Notes: generated from the sequence alone by a model not told the origin. A stretch of 9,308 bases of DNA from Caldilineaceae bacterium (GCA_014879855.1 JACSRH010000366.1:1-9308), one strand, 5' to 3'; shown: positions 1-7,746, counted from the stretch's first letter. Program-made: numbers and translations.

Positions 1-35
1 GGCGAGTTGCGAGAGGCGAGTTGCGAGGGGCGAGG
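1..35. repeat. Heptamer tandem repeat (GCGAG core) at the window edge
   Basis: Five consecutive 7-base units read ggcgagt, tgcgaga, ggcgagt, tgcgagg, ggcgagg. They can also be read as a 14-base unit repeated twice and then half a unit. All share the core GCGAG. The array begins at base 1, so it probably continues left of the window. It lies just upstream of the FAD oxidase gene, and the phase stops abruptly at aaatc (36-40). Short GC-rich heptamer arrays are known from intergenic regions of Chloroflexota and cyanobacteria; assigning this array to such a family is inference. Confidence 0.75.
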
Positions 36-101
36 AAATCAGTCTGTGTGCAGACATGCAGGCTGATGGTAAAGCACCCATTGATGAATGCCAGACAGTG
101 T

Positions 102-1505
102 ATGGATGAACTTATCGAGCGATTGACAACCGCGCTCGGCGCGGAGCATGTGCTGACCGGCGCCGCGGTTCACGAGCGCGCTACGAGCTGGATCGACCCG
201 GCGCCGCTGAGCGCGCTGGCCATTGCCCGCCCCCGCACAACCACAGAAGTGGCTACGGTGCTGCGGCTCTGTCATGCGGCGCGCCAGCCGGTTGTCGTTC
301 AGGGCGGGCGCACCAATCTGGTGCGGGCGACGCACACCACCGCGCGGGACCTTGTTATTTCCCTGGAGCGCATGGCCGCCGTGGTCGCGGTGGATGTCGC
401 AAACCAGACCATGACCGTGCAGGCTGGCGCGCCGCTGCAGCATGTGCAAGAGGCGGCCGCGGCGCATGGGCTGTTCTTTCCACTCGATTTGGCGGCGCGC
501 GGCTCAGCGACCGTTGGCGGCTGTGTGGCGATGAACGCAGGCGGTGTGCGCGTATTGCGCTATGGCATGATGCGCGAGCTGGTGTTGGGGCTGGAAGTTG
601 TCCGCGCTGACGGCGCAGTGCTGACGATGCTGAACGCCATGCTCAAGGACAACGCCGGCTATGATCTCAAACATCTCTTCATTGGCAGCGAGGGCACGCT
701 GGGCGTTGTCACCCAGGCGGTGCTGCGTCTTTTCCCGGCCCCGCGCACGCAGGCGACGGCGCTGCTGGCGATGGATAACTTTGCGCAGGTGACCGCGCTG
801 TTGCCGCGTTTGCAGCGCGATCTGGGCGGCGCGCTCGTCTCGTTCGAGGTGATGTGGAACAGCTACTATCGACTGACAACGACCGCGCCCGCGCCCAGCA
901 AGCCGCCGCTGGCGCAACATTACGCCTTTTATGTGCTGGTCGAAGCATTGGGCGGCGACAAACGTCTTGACCAGTCACGCTTTGCAGATGCGCTCGAAGC
1001 CGCTGCCGATAAAGGCTTGTTCGACGATGCCGTCATCGCGTACACCGCGCAGCAGCGCGCTGACCTTTGGCGCATCCGCGAAGATTCCGAACAGATCGAA
1101 CGCCAGCATCACCTTACCTTTGGCTACGATGTCAGCCTGCCCATCAGCGCGATGGACGCTTACGTCGAAGATGTGCACGCAGGGGTGGAACTGCATTTTG
1201 GCGCCGCGGCGCGCTGTTGGGTTTATGGCCATCTGGGTGATGGCAATTTGCACGTCAATGTGTGGACGCCGCAATTGCAACTTGCCGACGCCGATCGCAT
1301 TGCCGCGGTTGTCTACGCGCCGCTGCGCTTACTGGGAGGCTCCATTTCGGCTGAGCATGGCATCGGCCTTGAAAAGAAGGCGCACCTTGCGCTTTGCCGC
1401 ACGCCCGCCGAGCTCGAGGCCATGCGTCTGCTCAAACGATCGTTTGACCCGCACCATATTCTCAACCCTGGAAAAGTGTTTGATGTGGAGGATAGCTTGT
1501 CATGA
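102..1505 (+). CDS. FAD-linked oxidase, GlcD / D-2-hydroxyacid dehydrogenase type
   Basis: Predicted flavoprotein oxidising a 2-hydroxyacid (D-lactate, glycolate or D-2-hydroxyglutarate are the usual family substrates). From the ATG at 102 it has 467 residues, normal for the family. The N-terminal PCMH-type FAD-binding domain spans about residues 40-215, with PRTTTEV (44-50), VVVQGGRTNL (64-73), TVGGCVAMNAGG (137-148) and GYDLKHLFIGSEGTLG (186-201). The C-terminal FAD-oxidase domain follows, with GHLGDGNLH (376-384), SAEHGIG (416-422) and DPHHILNPGK (449-458). H377, H384 and E418 match positions that bind a metal in D-2-hydroxyglutarate dehydrogenase-like enzymes. In-frame ATGs at 66 and 84 are alternative starts; none has a convincing ribosome site. 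I prefer 102 because family similarity begins at MDELIERL. The glycine-rich FAD loop is degenerate: family members usually read QGGxTGLxGG, whereas this one reads QGGRTNLVRAT. No GlcE, GlcF or iron-sulphur partner is visible; the next gene overlaps it by 4 bases. The family is secure; the substrate is not. Confidence 0.9.
   Translation: MDELIERLTTALGAEHVLTGAAVHERATSWIDPAPLSALAIARPRTTTEVATVLRLCHAARQPVVVQGGRTNLVRATHTTARDLVISLERMAAVVAVDVANQTMTVQAGAPLQHVQEAAAAHGLFFPLDLAARGSATVGGCVAMNAGGVRVLRYGMMRELVLGLEVVRADGAVLTMLNAMLKDNAGYDLKHLFIGSEGTLGVVTQAVLRLFPAPRTQATALLAMDNFAQVTALLPRLQRDLGGALVSFEVMWNSYYRLTTTAPAPSKPPLAQHYAFYVLVEALGGDKRLDQSRFADALEAAADKGLFDDAVIAYTAQQRADLWRIREDSEQIERQHHLTFGYDVSLPISAMDAYVEDVHAGVELHFGAAARCWVYGHLGDGNLHVNVWTPQLQLADADRIAAVVYAPLRLLGGSISAEHGIGLEKKAHLALCRTPAELEAMRLLKRSFDPHHILNPGKVFDVEDSLS
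1487..1491 (+). promoter_or_regulatory. Ribosome binding site of the App1-like gene
   Basis: GGAGG lies inside the last codons of the FAD oxidase gene, 10 bases before the ATG at 1502. Together with the ATGA overlap of stop and start (1502-1505) this supports the chosen start and translational coupling of the two genes. Confidence 0.75.
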
Positions 1506-2536
1506 GCCGCTCCCCTCTGGTGATTGTCCCCTATCGCAGCTTTGGCACCCCCACTGCGCTTCTTTTGCGAGGCCGCGTGCTGTACGAGAAAACGCCCGAC
1601 GTCGCCGACATCAGCCATTCGATCTGGCGCAATCTGCGCAACGCGCTGCGGCGCATCGATTCGCATGAAGCGCCCGGCGTGACCGTCGAAGCTCGCTATC
1701 AGAACCAGCAACTCCAGACCGTCACCGATCATGAAGGGTATTTCGATCTGCACCTGCCGTTGACAGAACCAATTGCCGCGGAGGGCGGTTGGCAGGCGGT
1801 GTCACTTTCGCTGGTGGAAGCAGTCACGGACAAGCGGCTGGCGCCCACCACTGCGGAGGTTCTAGTGCCATCCGCGTCGGCCCGCTACGGCATCATCAGC
1901 GATATCGACGATACCGTGCTGCAAACCGGGGCCACTAGTTTTGTGCGCACGACCTTGGCGATCTTGCTGCAAAACGCGGCCACGCGCCTGCCCTTTCGCG
2001 GCGTCGCCGCGCTCTATCGGGCGCTGTATGCAGGCTACACAGGAAACGAACGCAATCCGATTTTCTATGTGTCAAGCAGCCCGTGGAACCTGTACGACTT
2101 TCTGGTCGAGTTTATGCAACTGCGCGGCATTCCGGCTGGCCCTGTGTTTTTGCGCGACTACAGCTTTACGATGATCGCCCACAAATTTAGCCACGATCAT
2201 AAGCTGGAGTCAATGCGCAGCGTGCTCGAAGCCTATCCTGACCTGCCTTTTGTGTTGATGGGCGACAGCGGGCAACAGGACCCCGAACTCTACACCCGCC
2301 TGGCTGAAACGCATCCTGGCCGCGTGCGGGCGATTTACATACGCGACGTGAGTGGCGACCGGCGCGATGCAGCCATCGACGCGATGGCGGACGCGCTGCG
2401 CGCGCAAGGCGTCCCGCTGTTGCGCGTGGCGGATTCGCTGGCCGCGGCGGTGTCGGCGGTGGAACTGGGGCTCTTGCCTGCTGCTGCGGTCGAAAGTGTG
2501 CGTGCAGCGATGACGGCAGAAGAAACCGGCGGCTGA
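1502..2536 (+). CDS. App1-like (DUF2183) predicted phosphatidate phosphatase
   Basis: A 344-residue protein with the App1 catalytic domain, a HAD-like fold. In yeast App1 this domain is a magnesium-dependent phosphatidate phosphatase that dephosphorylates phosphatidic acid to diacylglycerol; activity here is inferred from the motifs. Residues 58-120 look like a small beta-sandwich (VTVEARYQNQQLQTV, then HEGYFDLHLPL) of the transthyretin or carboxypeptidase-regulatory kind. The catalytic part follows: YGIISDIDDTVLQTG with the DxDxT motif at D134-T138, FYVSSSPWNLYDF (188-200), a conserved HK (K234), and VLMGDSGQQDPELY (251-264) as the acidic motif. All expected catalytic residues are present. 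No signal peptide or membrane segment is seen, so it is probably cytoplasmic or peripheral to the membrane. Its ATG overlaps the TGA of the FAD oxidase gene, and it is followed by a strong hairpin terminator. A metabolic link between the two genes is not obvious. Other HAD-type phosphatase substrates cannot be excluded. Confidence 0.88.
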   Translation: MSRSPLVIVPYRSFGTPTALLLRGRVLYEKTPDVADISHSIWRNLRNALRRIDSHEAPGVTVEARYQNQQLQTVTDHEGYFDLHLPLTEPIAAEGGWQAVSLSLVEAVTDKRLAPTTAEVLVPSASARYGIISDIDDTVLQTGATSFVRTTLAILLQNAATRLPFRGVAALYRALYAGYTGNERNPIFYVSSSPWNLYDFLVEFMQLRGIPAGPVFLRDYSFTMIAHKFSHDHKLESMRSVLEAYPDLPFVLMGDSGQQDPELYTRLAETHPGRVRAIYIRDVSGDRRDAAIDAMADALRAQGVPLLRVADSLAAAVSAVELGLLPAAAVESVRAAMTAEETGG

Positions 2537-2607
2537 GGCTATCGATATTTGTGGCGATTTGATGGGTGCGCTGTGTTGGAGCTATGTGCTCAAAACAACA
2601 CCACGGT

Positions 2608-2640
2608 AAAAAACCGGGCTTCTCCAAGAAGCCCGGTTTC
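2608..2640. terminator. Bidirectional rho-independent terminator between convergent genes
   Basis: A perfect 13-bp stem (AAACCGGGCTTCT at 2611-2623 with its complement at 2627-2639) closes on a 3-base loop, CCA. On the minus strand it is followed by six T (complement of 2608-2613), ideal for stopping the giant secreted-protein transcript. On the plus strand it is followed by TTTC, weaker but usable for the oxidase/App1 unit. It sits in the 164-base gap between the two converging genes. I see nothing else in that gap. Confidence 0.9.
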
Positions 2641-2700
2641 TGATCTGGCGCGGAGTCCAGCGAATAACAGCGGAAATCTGGGTGGCGGCGAAATCATCAC

Positions 2701-5700
2701 TTACTTCAAAGTAAGCGGTAAATAGACGGCGTAGCCAAAATCAAAATAACGCGCAATGATCGGGCCGCCTTTTTTGTCTTGATCGAACATCTGTACATAC
2801 CAGTAGTAGCGGCCCGTCGCCAGGTTCTTGACGGGCGTATGCGTGCTGCTGACAGTGGTGGCTTTCGTGGCGCCGGTGAACGCAGGGTTATTCGCATAGG
2901 TCACTTCATAGTAGGCGGCGTTTTCCAATGGCGTCCAGCCAAATGAGGGCACACTGCCCACGGTTCCGCCCGGCTGCGGCGCGAGCAGGGCAGGCAGCGA
3001 ATACTGCTTGCCGAACTGTCTGGGCGCGCTGAAGGGGCCATTCTTATCGTTGGCGTCGGTAAGCGCCACCCGCCAGTACCAGATGCCGTCGGTAAGACTC
3101 TGACCTTTTGTGGGCGTGTACGCGGTGGCCGCGGTTTTGATGTTGATTAACGGGCTGCCAAAGGTTGGATCGTCATCCACCTGCAAGTTATAGAGCGGCG
3201 CGGCCAGCCGCGGCGTCTCTGGCGGCGTCAAAATGGCGTTCCAGGCAAACGTCGGTTGTCCGGTGACGGTCATCTGCTCCGTCGGCGTGATCAGCGTCGG
3301 GCTCACTGAGGCTTTCTGGAAGGCCATGGTGGGCGTCCACTGCCCGATGACCGAGCTGGAGCGGCGCATGGCCAGCCGCCAGTAATATTGCGTCCCGGGG
3401 ATCAACGCCGCGCTCGCAAACGTCTCCTGCGGCGTGTAGGACGTCCCATCGACCGCCTGGCTCACGAGCGGCGAGCTGAAATTGGCGTCGTTGTCGATCT
3501 GGATCGTGTAGCCGGACGCGCCTTCGACTCGCTCCCACAGAAAGGCCGGCGTCATGTAGACTTCACTGCCTGTGGAGAGCGCCGGATTGCCCGGCAACCG
3601 GCTGCTGAGCTTGAAGCGCAGCGCTGGCGACCAGGGGCCGTAGTCGAATGATGGCGGCAGTGGTGGAGGTTGGTAAATCTCATGCCGGATGCGCACGCGC
3701 CAGTAATAGGTCTCGTTGTCGTTGATGGCGTTCTGGGAAACAAAGGCAGTGGGGAGGACGCCCCAAATGGGAACTCTGTTTGTTTCGTAAGTCTCCCAGG
3801 TTTCAAGAATATCGGAGAAACGTGCATCGCGCGCCACCTGCACCTGATAGCCGTCGACCGAATCAAAGTAAGGCATACGCCAGCGCAGCACAGGCATCTC
3901 GTAGAATTGATCCGGGTTGGTCAGGGGCGCGTCAAAGGGATAGAGCGGGAGGAGCATGTCCGAAATGTAGGCGTAATTGTCGAGCTGGTTGGCGACGCCG
4001 TAAATCACGCCTTGCGGCGGCGCACTATCGCGGATGACGTTGTCTTTCATGCTCAGGAGGGCCAGGGCAAGGCTGCCCGAAAAGTTGTCGTCGGCGCCGC
4101 CCAGCGCGGTGTAGGGAACCAGCACCTGCACCACCGACGGATCCGGGCACAGCCATGCCTTGCCGCCGATAGCGTCAAATGTTTGGCCGGCCAGCCACCC
4201 CCCGGCGCCCCACCGGTGGAGAGTGACGCTGCCTGCTGAGACGCCAGCGGCGGAGCGATCCACGTGGACGAGAAAGTCTGGCCGGTGCAGATCATCGAAC
4301 GTCAGCGCCCGTCCATACGCATCACTGGTCGCCCCGAAGCCTGGGATATGGTCATAGTCGACATAGAGGTCATAGGCCACGTCGGAAGCGACGCTCGGCG
4401 CCACGGAAAAGGCAAAGACCCAGTAAAGATTGTAAACAGATGAAGCATTATAGATGCTATTGGGGTCAGGACGCCGCGCCAGCATGATATGCAACTTGCC
4501 CAGTTCATGGTCGTCACCGGTTTCCACCGCACTCACTGCCTGGAACGTAAAGTTGTTGATCGTGGGATCCGCCATGATGGTCGTCCCCTCAGTCAGCACC
4601 ACGGGCAGATCGTAATAGTTGCCGGTGATCAGGTCGTTCGAGAGGTCGAAGCGCCGTGGCTCACTCCAGTCGCCGAGCGGGACGTCTGGTGCGCTCTCCG
4701 GCTGCACGCGCCACCAGTAGGAGCCGGCGGGCATATCGGTCAGGCGCTCCTGCCAGGGGACATAGTTGATCGAAAGCGCATGCGCTTCATCCACAATAAA
4801 AGGAGCGGAAAACACATCCGGTCGCCGGCTGATCTGCACGCGATAGCTGGTTGCGCCTGCAAATGGCAACCAGCCCAGCACCGGTGGATCGCCCACTGCT
4901 TGAAAGCCATCGGCGGGATAAATGGGCGTCATCACGTTGGTCGGCGTGTAGACAGAGCGCGTGCGGTCGTAGCGCATCTTCCAGACATGTTCAGTTGGTA
5001 AAGAATTCCCGCCCCAGAAAGGTCGTACGCGCCAGAAATACACTTGCCCGTCTTGTGGCGTCCATGGATTCGCGGTTGTCGGCGCAATCGCCAACCCGCG
5101 CGTCCGGGCTTGATACACAGTAGAGTCCGGCGCAAACGTGTCAGAGATCGCAACCGCCAGTTCATAATAATCAGGAATCGCCGCGTAATCGACGGGCCAC
5201 TCGGAAGCGTGTGCTGTGTCCCACACAAAGAGTGGCCAGGCCACGGTGCGATCCGTATTGACAGGATGGCCCACCTGATCGGGCGCATAATAGGGCAGTG
5301 GATAGATCAGGTTGGGAATCACTGACTTGGACAGACGGAATGAGAAAGTCTCGCTCCATGGCGTCAAATTGCCTCTGGCGTCGATCGCCTGCACCTGCCA
5401 ATAGTAATCCTTGTCATGCTGCAGGTTTGCCCATGGCCCACGGTAGGCAAAATGATTGACATTGTAGATGACCTCGTTGGCGACGATCTTGGCATTCTCG
5501 CCGGCGCCATCTGTCATCTTGAATCGGTAGCGTTCGGCGCCAGCCACCGGCTCCCACGTAAAGTAGGGATAGGAAATATAGGTCTGGTTGTTGGCCGGCG
5601 TCAGCAATTTGGGCGCGACGTTCCACTTCATGCGAAAGCTGCGCACCTCGCTCCAGGCCGTGCTGTAGCCCTCCGCATTGGTTGCCTTGACGCGCCAGAA

Positions 5701-6702
5701 GTATTCCTGGTCGTTGCTGAGCGCCTGAATCGGCGTGAAGTCGGTGCTGCGCGTCGTATACGCGGTGACGCCTGACCCAAAGCTCTGGTCCGTGCTGATC
5801 TCGATCTGGTACTCTTTTGCGCCCTCCACCGCCAGCCAGGTGAAGCGCGGCAAAAAGCGCAATTCTGGCTTTACACCGTTGACCAGCGCCGGCGGATTCA
5901 ACAACTGGGGCGCCATGCTCCAGCTAAACTTGAAGACTGAGGTTGGGCTGGTCGCACCGTTGACGCGATCTTTGGGAGTGGTGTGGTAGGCAAAGGGAAT
6001 CACCCGCCAGTAGTAGGCATCGTTGGCCGCTAGCCGTCTGGTCGGTGTGTGATGCGGTTTGAGCGTCTCCGCGCTGTAGACGATGTTGGAAAAATCTCCA
6101 TTGGTGGAAATATCCAACTTGTAACCTGCCGCGCCCATCACAGGCGTCCAACTGAACTCCTGCGCGGTGAAAGACGTGCGCAATGCATCGGCTTCTGGGG
6201 AAAGCAGTTGCGGCCGATTACTGGGGTCGTTGCTCCAGTTTTTCTCAAACGAGAATATATCAGAGTACTCTCCCCATACGGTCGCCTTACTGCCTTCCTT
6301 TTGACCCGCGCGCACGCGCCAGTAATAGAACCCATCCTGCCACACGGCAGTTGGCGTGTACGTTGTGGCGTAAGTGTCCGACTCGATCAGGATGGTGGAG
6401 AGACCGGGAGCATCAGAGATTTGGAAGTGGTAAATGTTGGCGCTTTCTGGCTGCGTCCAGATCAACACAGGCATTGCCAGCGGCGGTGCATTGATGATCG
6501 TGGTTAGCGATCCATCGGCTGGGGCCAACACAGTTGGCGGGGCTGGAGGAGGAAGCGGCGTCGGCGTCGGTGTGGGCGTGGGATTTGCCATTACACCGCC
6601 CTGCGCCACCACCGGATGAGGCGACAAGAGGGCGGCCATCCAAACGATCAGCAAGACACAAACAAGACGCCATCTGAAAATATATAACTGGGGATTGTTC
6701 AT
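2701..6702 (-). CDS. Giant exported protein with ten FnIII-like modules
   Basis: A 1333-residue predicted exported protein of unknown function. Residues 1-34 form a signal peptide: basic start, hydrophobic stretch from VCVLLIVWMAALL, likely cut after VVA-Q. A PTPTPTPT linker (41-48) and a proline-rich stretch follow. Ten beta-sandwich modules of about 90-120 residues come next, each opening with a LLxPA- or P-rich strand and FxW, and each carrying a Y-aromatic-W-R-V strand (126, 230, 334, 433, 555, 662, 999, 1106, 1208, 1299). These resemble fibronectin type III folds. Six modules precede and four follow an unrelated domain at about 691-930. The C terminus is VYLPLTLK. The mature chain holds only one cysteine (C852). 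The start ATG (6700-6702) has an AAGG ribosome site 8 bases upstream, buried in a hairpin. No catalytic domain, cell-wall anchor or transmembrane tail was recognised. A role in surface adhesion, a sheath or polysaccharide binding is plausible but inferred only from the modules. Confidence 0.88.
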   Translation of the reverse strand: MNNPQLYIFRWRLVCVLLIVWMAALLSPHPVVAQGGVMANPTPTPTPTPLPPPAPPTVLAPADGSLTTIINAPPLAMPVLIWTQPESANIYHFQISDAPGLSTILIESDTYATTYTPTAVWQDGFYYWRVRAGQKEGSKATVWGEYSDIFSFEKNWSNDPSNRPQLLSPEADALRTSFTAQEFSWTPVMGAAGYKLDISTNGDFSNIVYSAETLKPHHTPTRRLAANDAYYWRVIPFAYHTTPKDRVNGATSPTSVFKFSWSMAPQLLNPPALVNGVKPELRFLPRFTWLAVEGAKEYQIEISTDQSFGSGVTAYTTRSTDFTPIQALSNDQEYFWRVKATNAEGYSTAWSEVRSFRMKWNVAPKLLTPANNQTYISYPYFTWEPVAGAERYRFKMTDGAGENAKIVANEVIYNVNHFAYRGPWANLQHDKDYYWQVQAIDARGNLTPWSETFSFRLSKSVIPNLIYPLPYYAPDQVGHPVNTDRTVAWPLFVWDTAHASEWPVDYAAIPDYYELAVAISDTFAPDSTVYQARTRGLAIAPTTANPWTPQDGQVYFWRVRPFWGGNSLPTEHVWKMRYDRTRSVYTPTNVMTPIYPADGFQAVGDPPVLGWLPFAGATSYRVQISRRPDVFSAPFIVDEAHALSINYVPWQERLTDMPAGSYWWRVQPESAPDVPLGDWSEPRRFDLSNDLITGNYYDLPVVLTEGTTIMADPTINNFTFQAVSAVETGDDHELGKLHIMLARRPDPNSIYNASSVYNLYWVFAFSVAPSVASDVAYDLYVDYDHIPGFGATSDAYGRALTFDDLHRPDFLVHVDRSAAGVSAGSVTLHRWGAGGWLAGQTFDAIGGKAWLCPDPSVVQVLVPYTALGGADDNFSGSLALALLSMKDNVIRDSAPPQGVIYGVANQLDNYAYISDMLLPLYPFDAPLTNPDQFYEMPVLRWRMPYFDSVDGYQVQVARDARFSDILETWETYETNRVPIWGVLPTAFVSQNAINDNETYYWRVRIRHEIYQPPPLPPSFDYGPWSPALRFKLSSRLPGNPALSTGSEVYMTPAFLWERVEGASGYTIQIDNDANFSSPLVSQAVDGTSYTPQETFASAALIPGTQYYWRLAMRRSSSVIGQWTPTMAFQKASVSPTLITPTEQMTVTGQPTFAWNAILTPPETPRLAAPLYNLQVDDDPTFGSPLINIKTAATAYTPTKGQSLTDGIWYWRVALTDANDKNGPFSAPRQFGKQYSLPALLAPQPGGTVGSVPSFGWTPLENAAYYEVTYANNPAFTGATKATTVSSTHTPVKNLATGRYYWYVQMFDQDKKGGPIIARYFDFGYAVYLPLTLK
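3913..4632 (-). other. Central non-FnIII domain of the giant exported protein
   Basis: Residues about 691-930 lack the YYWRV signature of the flanking modules. Segments read NLYWVFAFSVAP (758-769), AYDLYVDYDHIPGFG (776-790), PDFLVHVDR (808-816), VVQVLVPYTALGG (857-869) and SGSLALALLSMKDNV (875-889). The alternating hydrophobic pattern and many Asp residues suggest a second beta-sandwich, reminiscent of the DOMON/CBM9-like or glucodextranase C-terminal binding modules found in bacterial surface proteins. That likeness is by eye only. Sugar or ligand binding is an inference. It contains the mature protein's only cysteine, C852. Confidence 0.5.
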
Positions 6703-6709
6703 CGAATTT

Positions 6710-6760
6710 GCCTTTTCTAGAAACTGGATAACCTCTTATCCATCTTAGTCTAGAAAAGGC
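6710..6760 (-). promoter_or_regulatory. Leader hairpin hiding the ribosome binding site of the exported-protein gene
   Basis: On the minus strand, GCCTTTTCTAGA (6760-6749) pairs perfectly with TCTAGAAAAGGC (6721-6710), a 12-bp stem. Inside it a 7-bp stem, TGGATAA with TTATCCA (6742-6736 with 6731-6725), closes on a GAGG loop. The AAGG ribosome site is in the 3' arm of the outer stem, and the ATG lies 7 bases past the stem. Folding would block ribosome access, as in a translational switch or RNA thermometer. No T run follows, so it is unlikely to be an ordinary terminator of the upstream gene. The structure is seen; its regulatory effect is inferred. I see no convincing promoter in the rest of the 115-base gap. 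Confidence 0.6.
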
Positions 6761-6817
6761 TACTACACCTCAGACATTCGTCGCGGCCTGATCGGACGGA
6801 ACATCAATAAAAAGACG

Positions 6818-7726
6818 CTATGTTTTTTCCGCCAGCTTCTTCGCCTGGCTGATCCAGCCGGCAACATCCGGCGCGACGGGCGACCGCGACTGGCAGGCGG
6901 CCAGCAAGTCCTCAGGCGTGGCCTGCGCCAGCGCGGTGTAGGTGCGAATCCCCGCGTTGTACAACCGCTGTTCGTACACCTTGCCGATCCCCTTGATCGG
7001 TTCAAAGTCGTCGACCGCTTCCCCTGTCCAGATGTAGCCCGCGGCGTCGTGTTCGGCGGCCAAGGCGCGCGCCGACGCGCGGATCGCATCGAGATCGGTC
7101 ATGGCCGCGCGCACTTTTTCGAGCTTCAGGATGCGACGCAACGCGTCGTCTTCGAGGGACGCCAGCTCGAAGTAGGTGCCGATGCCAGCATTGTACAGCC
7201 GTTGTTCGTAGATGGCGCCCACCCCCGCCACGGCTGAAAGATCCTGTGGCTGGGCGATAACGGTCGGCACCACGCGCGCCTGCACGGCCTGGTCTGCATA
7301 AGCCAGCTTGGCCGGGGTCAGGTTCTCCAGCGCGCGTCCAACCGTCACCAGCGCCGGTGCCTTAGCGTGCCAGCTTGTCTCCGTCACAAAGCGTTGACGC
7401 CATTCCTCTGCCTGCGCGTCTTGCGCCAGTCCTGCTGCAGTACGCAGGGCGGGCGGCGACTCTATGTCATCAGCACGCTGCAACTCGGCAATCAGCGTGT
7501 TGAGATGCTCCACTTCGGCGGTTTTCTGCGCAAGTTGCGTGCGTAGCTCGGCGGCGTTGGCCGCGTCTGAAGGGTCACTTGTCAGGTGGTTCATGCGCTG
7601 CTCCAGGCGCGCCAGTCTTGCCTGGGCAAGCGAAACCGCTTCATTTTTTTGCTTTAGCAACAACGCCAGGAAAGTCGTCAGGCCAGCGAGCACGCTCCAT
7701 AAAACCACCTGCAATCCCTTACGCAT
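6818..7726 (-). CDS. Membrane-anchored coiled-coil protein with tandem HhH modules
   Basis: A 302-residue protein of unknown function. Residues 6-24 (QVVLWSVLAGLTTFLALLL) form one N-terminal transmembrane anchor. A short coiled coil follows (about 28-85, heptad-rich, e.g. EVEHLNTLIAELQ). The C-terminal part carries two HhH-type modules: GVGAIYEQRLYNAGIGTY at 168-185 and KGIGKVYEQRLYNAGIRTY at 245-263. The GIG-x-x-(Y/F)-E-x-x-L-x-x-(A/G)-GI pattern belongs to the helix-hairpin-helix class found in predicted flap-endonuclease-like helix-3-turn-helix proteins (COG3743 type) and in many proteins that do not act on DNA. No nuclease catalytic residues are visible. It is a shorter paralogue of the gene just upstream, sharing the region from about residue 123 to the end, including DDFEP before the second module. 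An excellent ribosome site (AGGGGG) supports the start. It may act as a scaffold linking membrane and nucleic acid or protein partners, but that is speculative. Confidence 0.88.
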   Translation of the reverse strand: MRKGLQVVLWSVLAGLTTFLALLLKQKNEAVSLAQARLARLEQRMNHLTSDPSDAANAAELRTQLAQKTAEVEHLNTLIAELQRADDIESPPALRTAAGLAQDAQAEEWRQRFVTETSWHAKAPALVTVGRALENLTPAKLAYADQAVQARVVPTVIAQPQDLSAVAGVGAIYEQRLYNAGIGTYFELASLEDDALRRILKLEKVRAAMTDLDAIRASARALAAEHDAAGYIWTGEAVDDFEPIKGIGKVYEQRLYNAGIRTYTALAQATPEDLLAACQSRSPVAPDVAGWISQAKKLAEKT

Positions 7727-7732
7727 GAGATT

Positions 7733-7737
7733 CCCCC
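7733..7737 (-). promoter_or_regulatory. Ribosome binding site of the shorter HhH protein gene
   Basis: The minus strand reads AGAGGGGGAATCTC before the ATG at 7726. The purine-rich GGGGG is 6 bases from the start codon. This fixes the start just before the transmembrane segment. Confidence 0.7.
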
Positions 7738-7746
7738 TCTATGGAA

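Noticed and set aside
21..101. Upstream extension of the FAD oxidase from a TTG at 21
   Set aside because: The TTG lies inside the heptamer repeat, has no ribosome site, and the added residues do not resemble the family N-terminus.
931..1668. Plus-strand alternative frame of 245 codons spanning the oxidase/App1 junction
   Set aside because: It overlaps conserved motifs of both genes in another frame and shows no domain of its own.
2537..2607. Possible small gene or RNA in the convergent gap
   Set aside because: No ribosome site, start codon context or extra structure besides the terminator was found.
3670..4239. Plus-strand open frame of 189 codons inside the giant exported gene
   Set aside because: It lies opposite a continuous domain-bearing frame, with no ribosome site and no recognisable product.
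6558..6582. Short GT/GC-rich simple repeat
   Set aside because: It is just the codons of the Pro/Thr linker in the exported protein, a common feature of secreted modular proteins.
6761..6817. Possible promoter upstream of the exported-protein gene
   Set aside because: A TTGATG and a TAAGAT can be found on the minus strand, but spacing and match are too poor to support a call.
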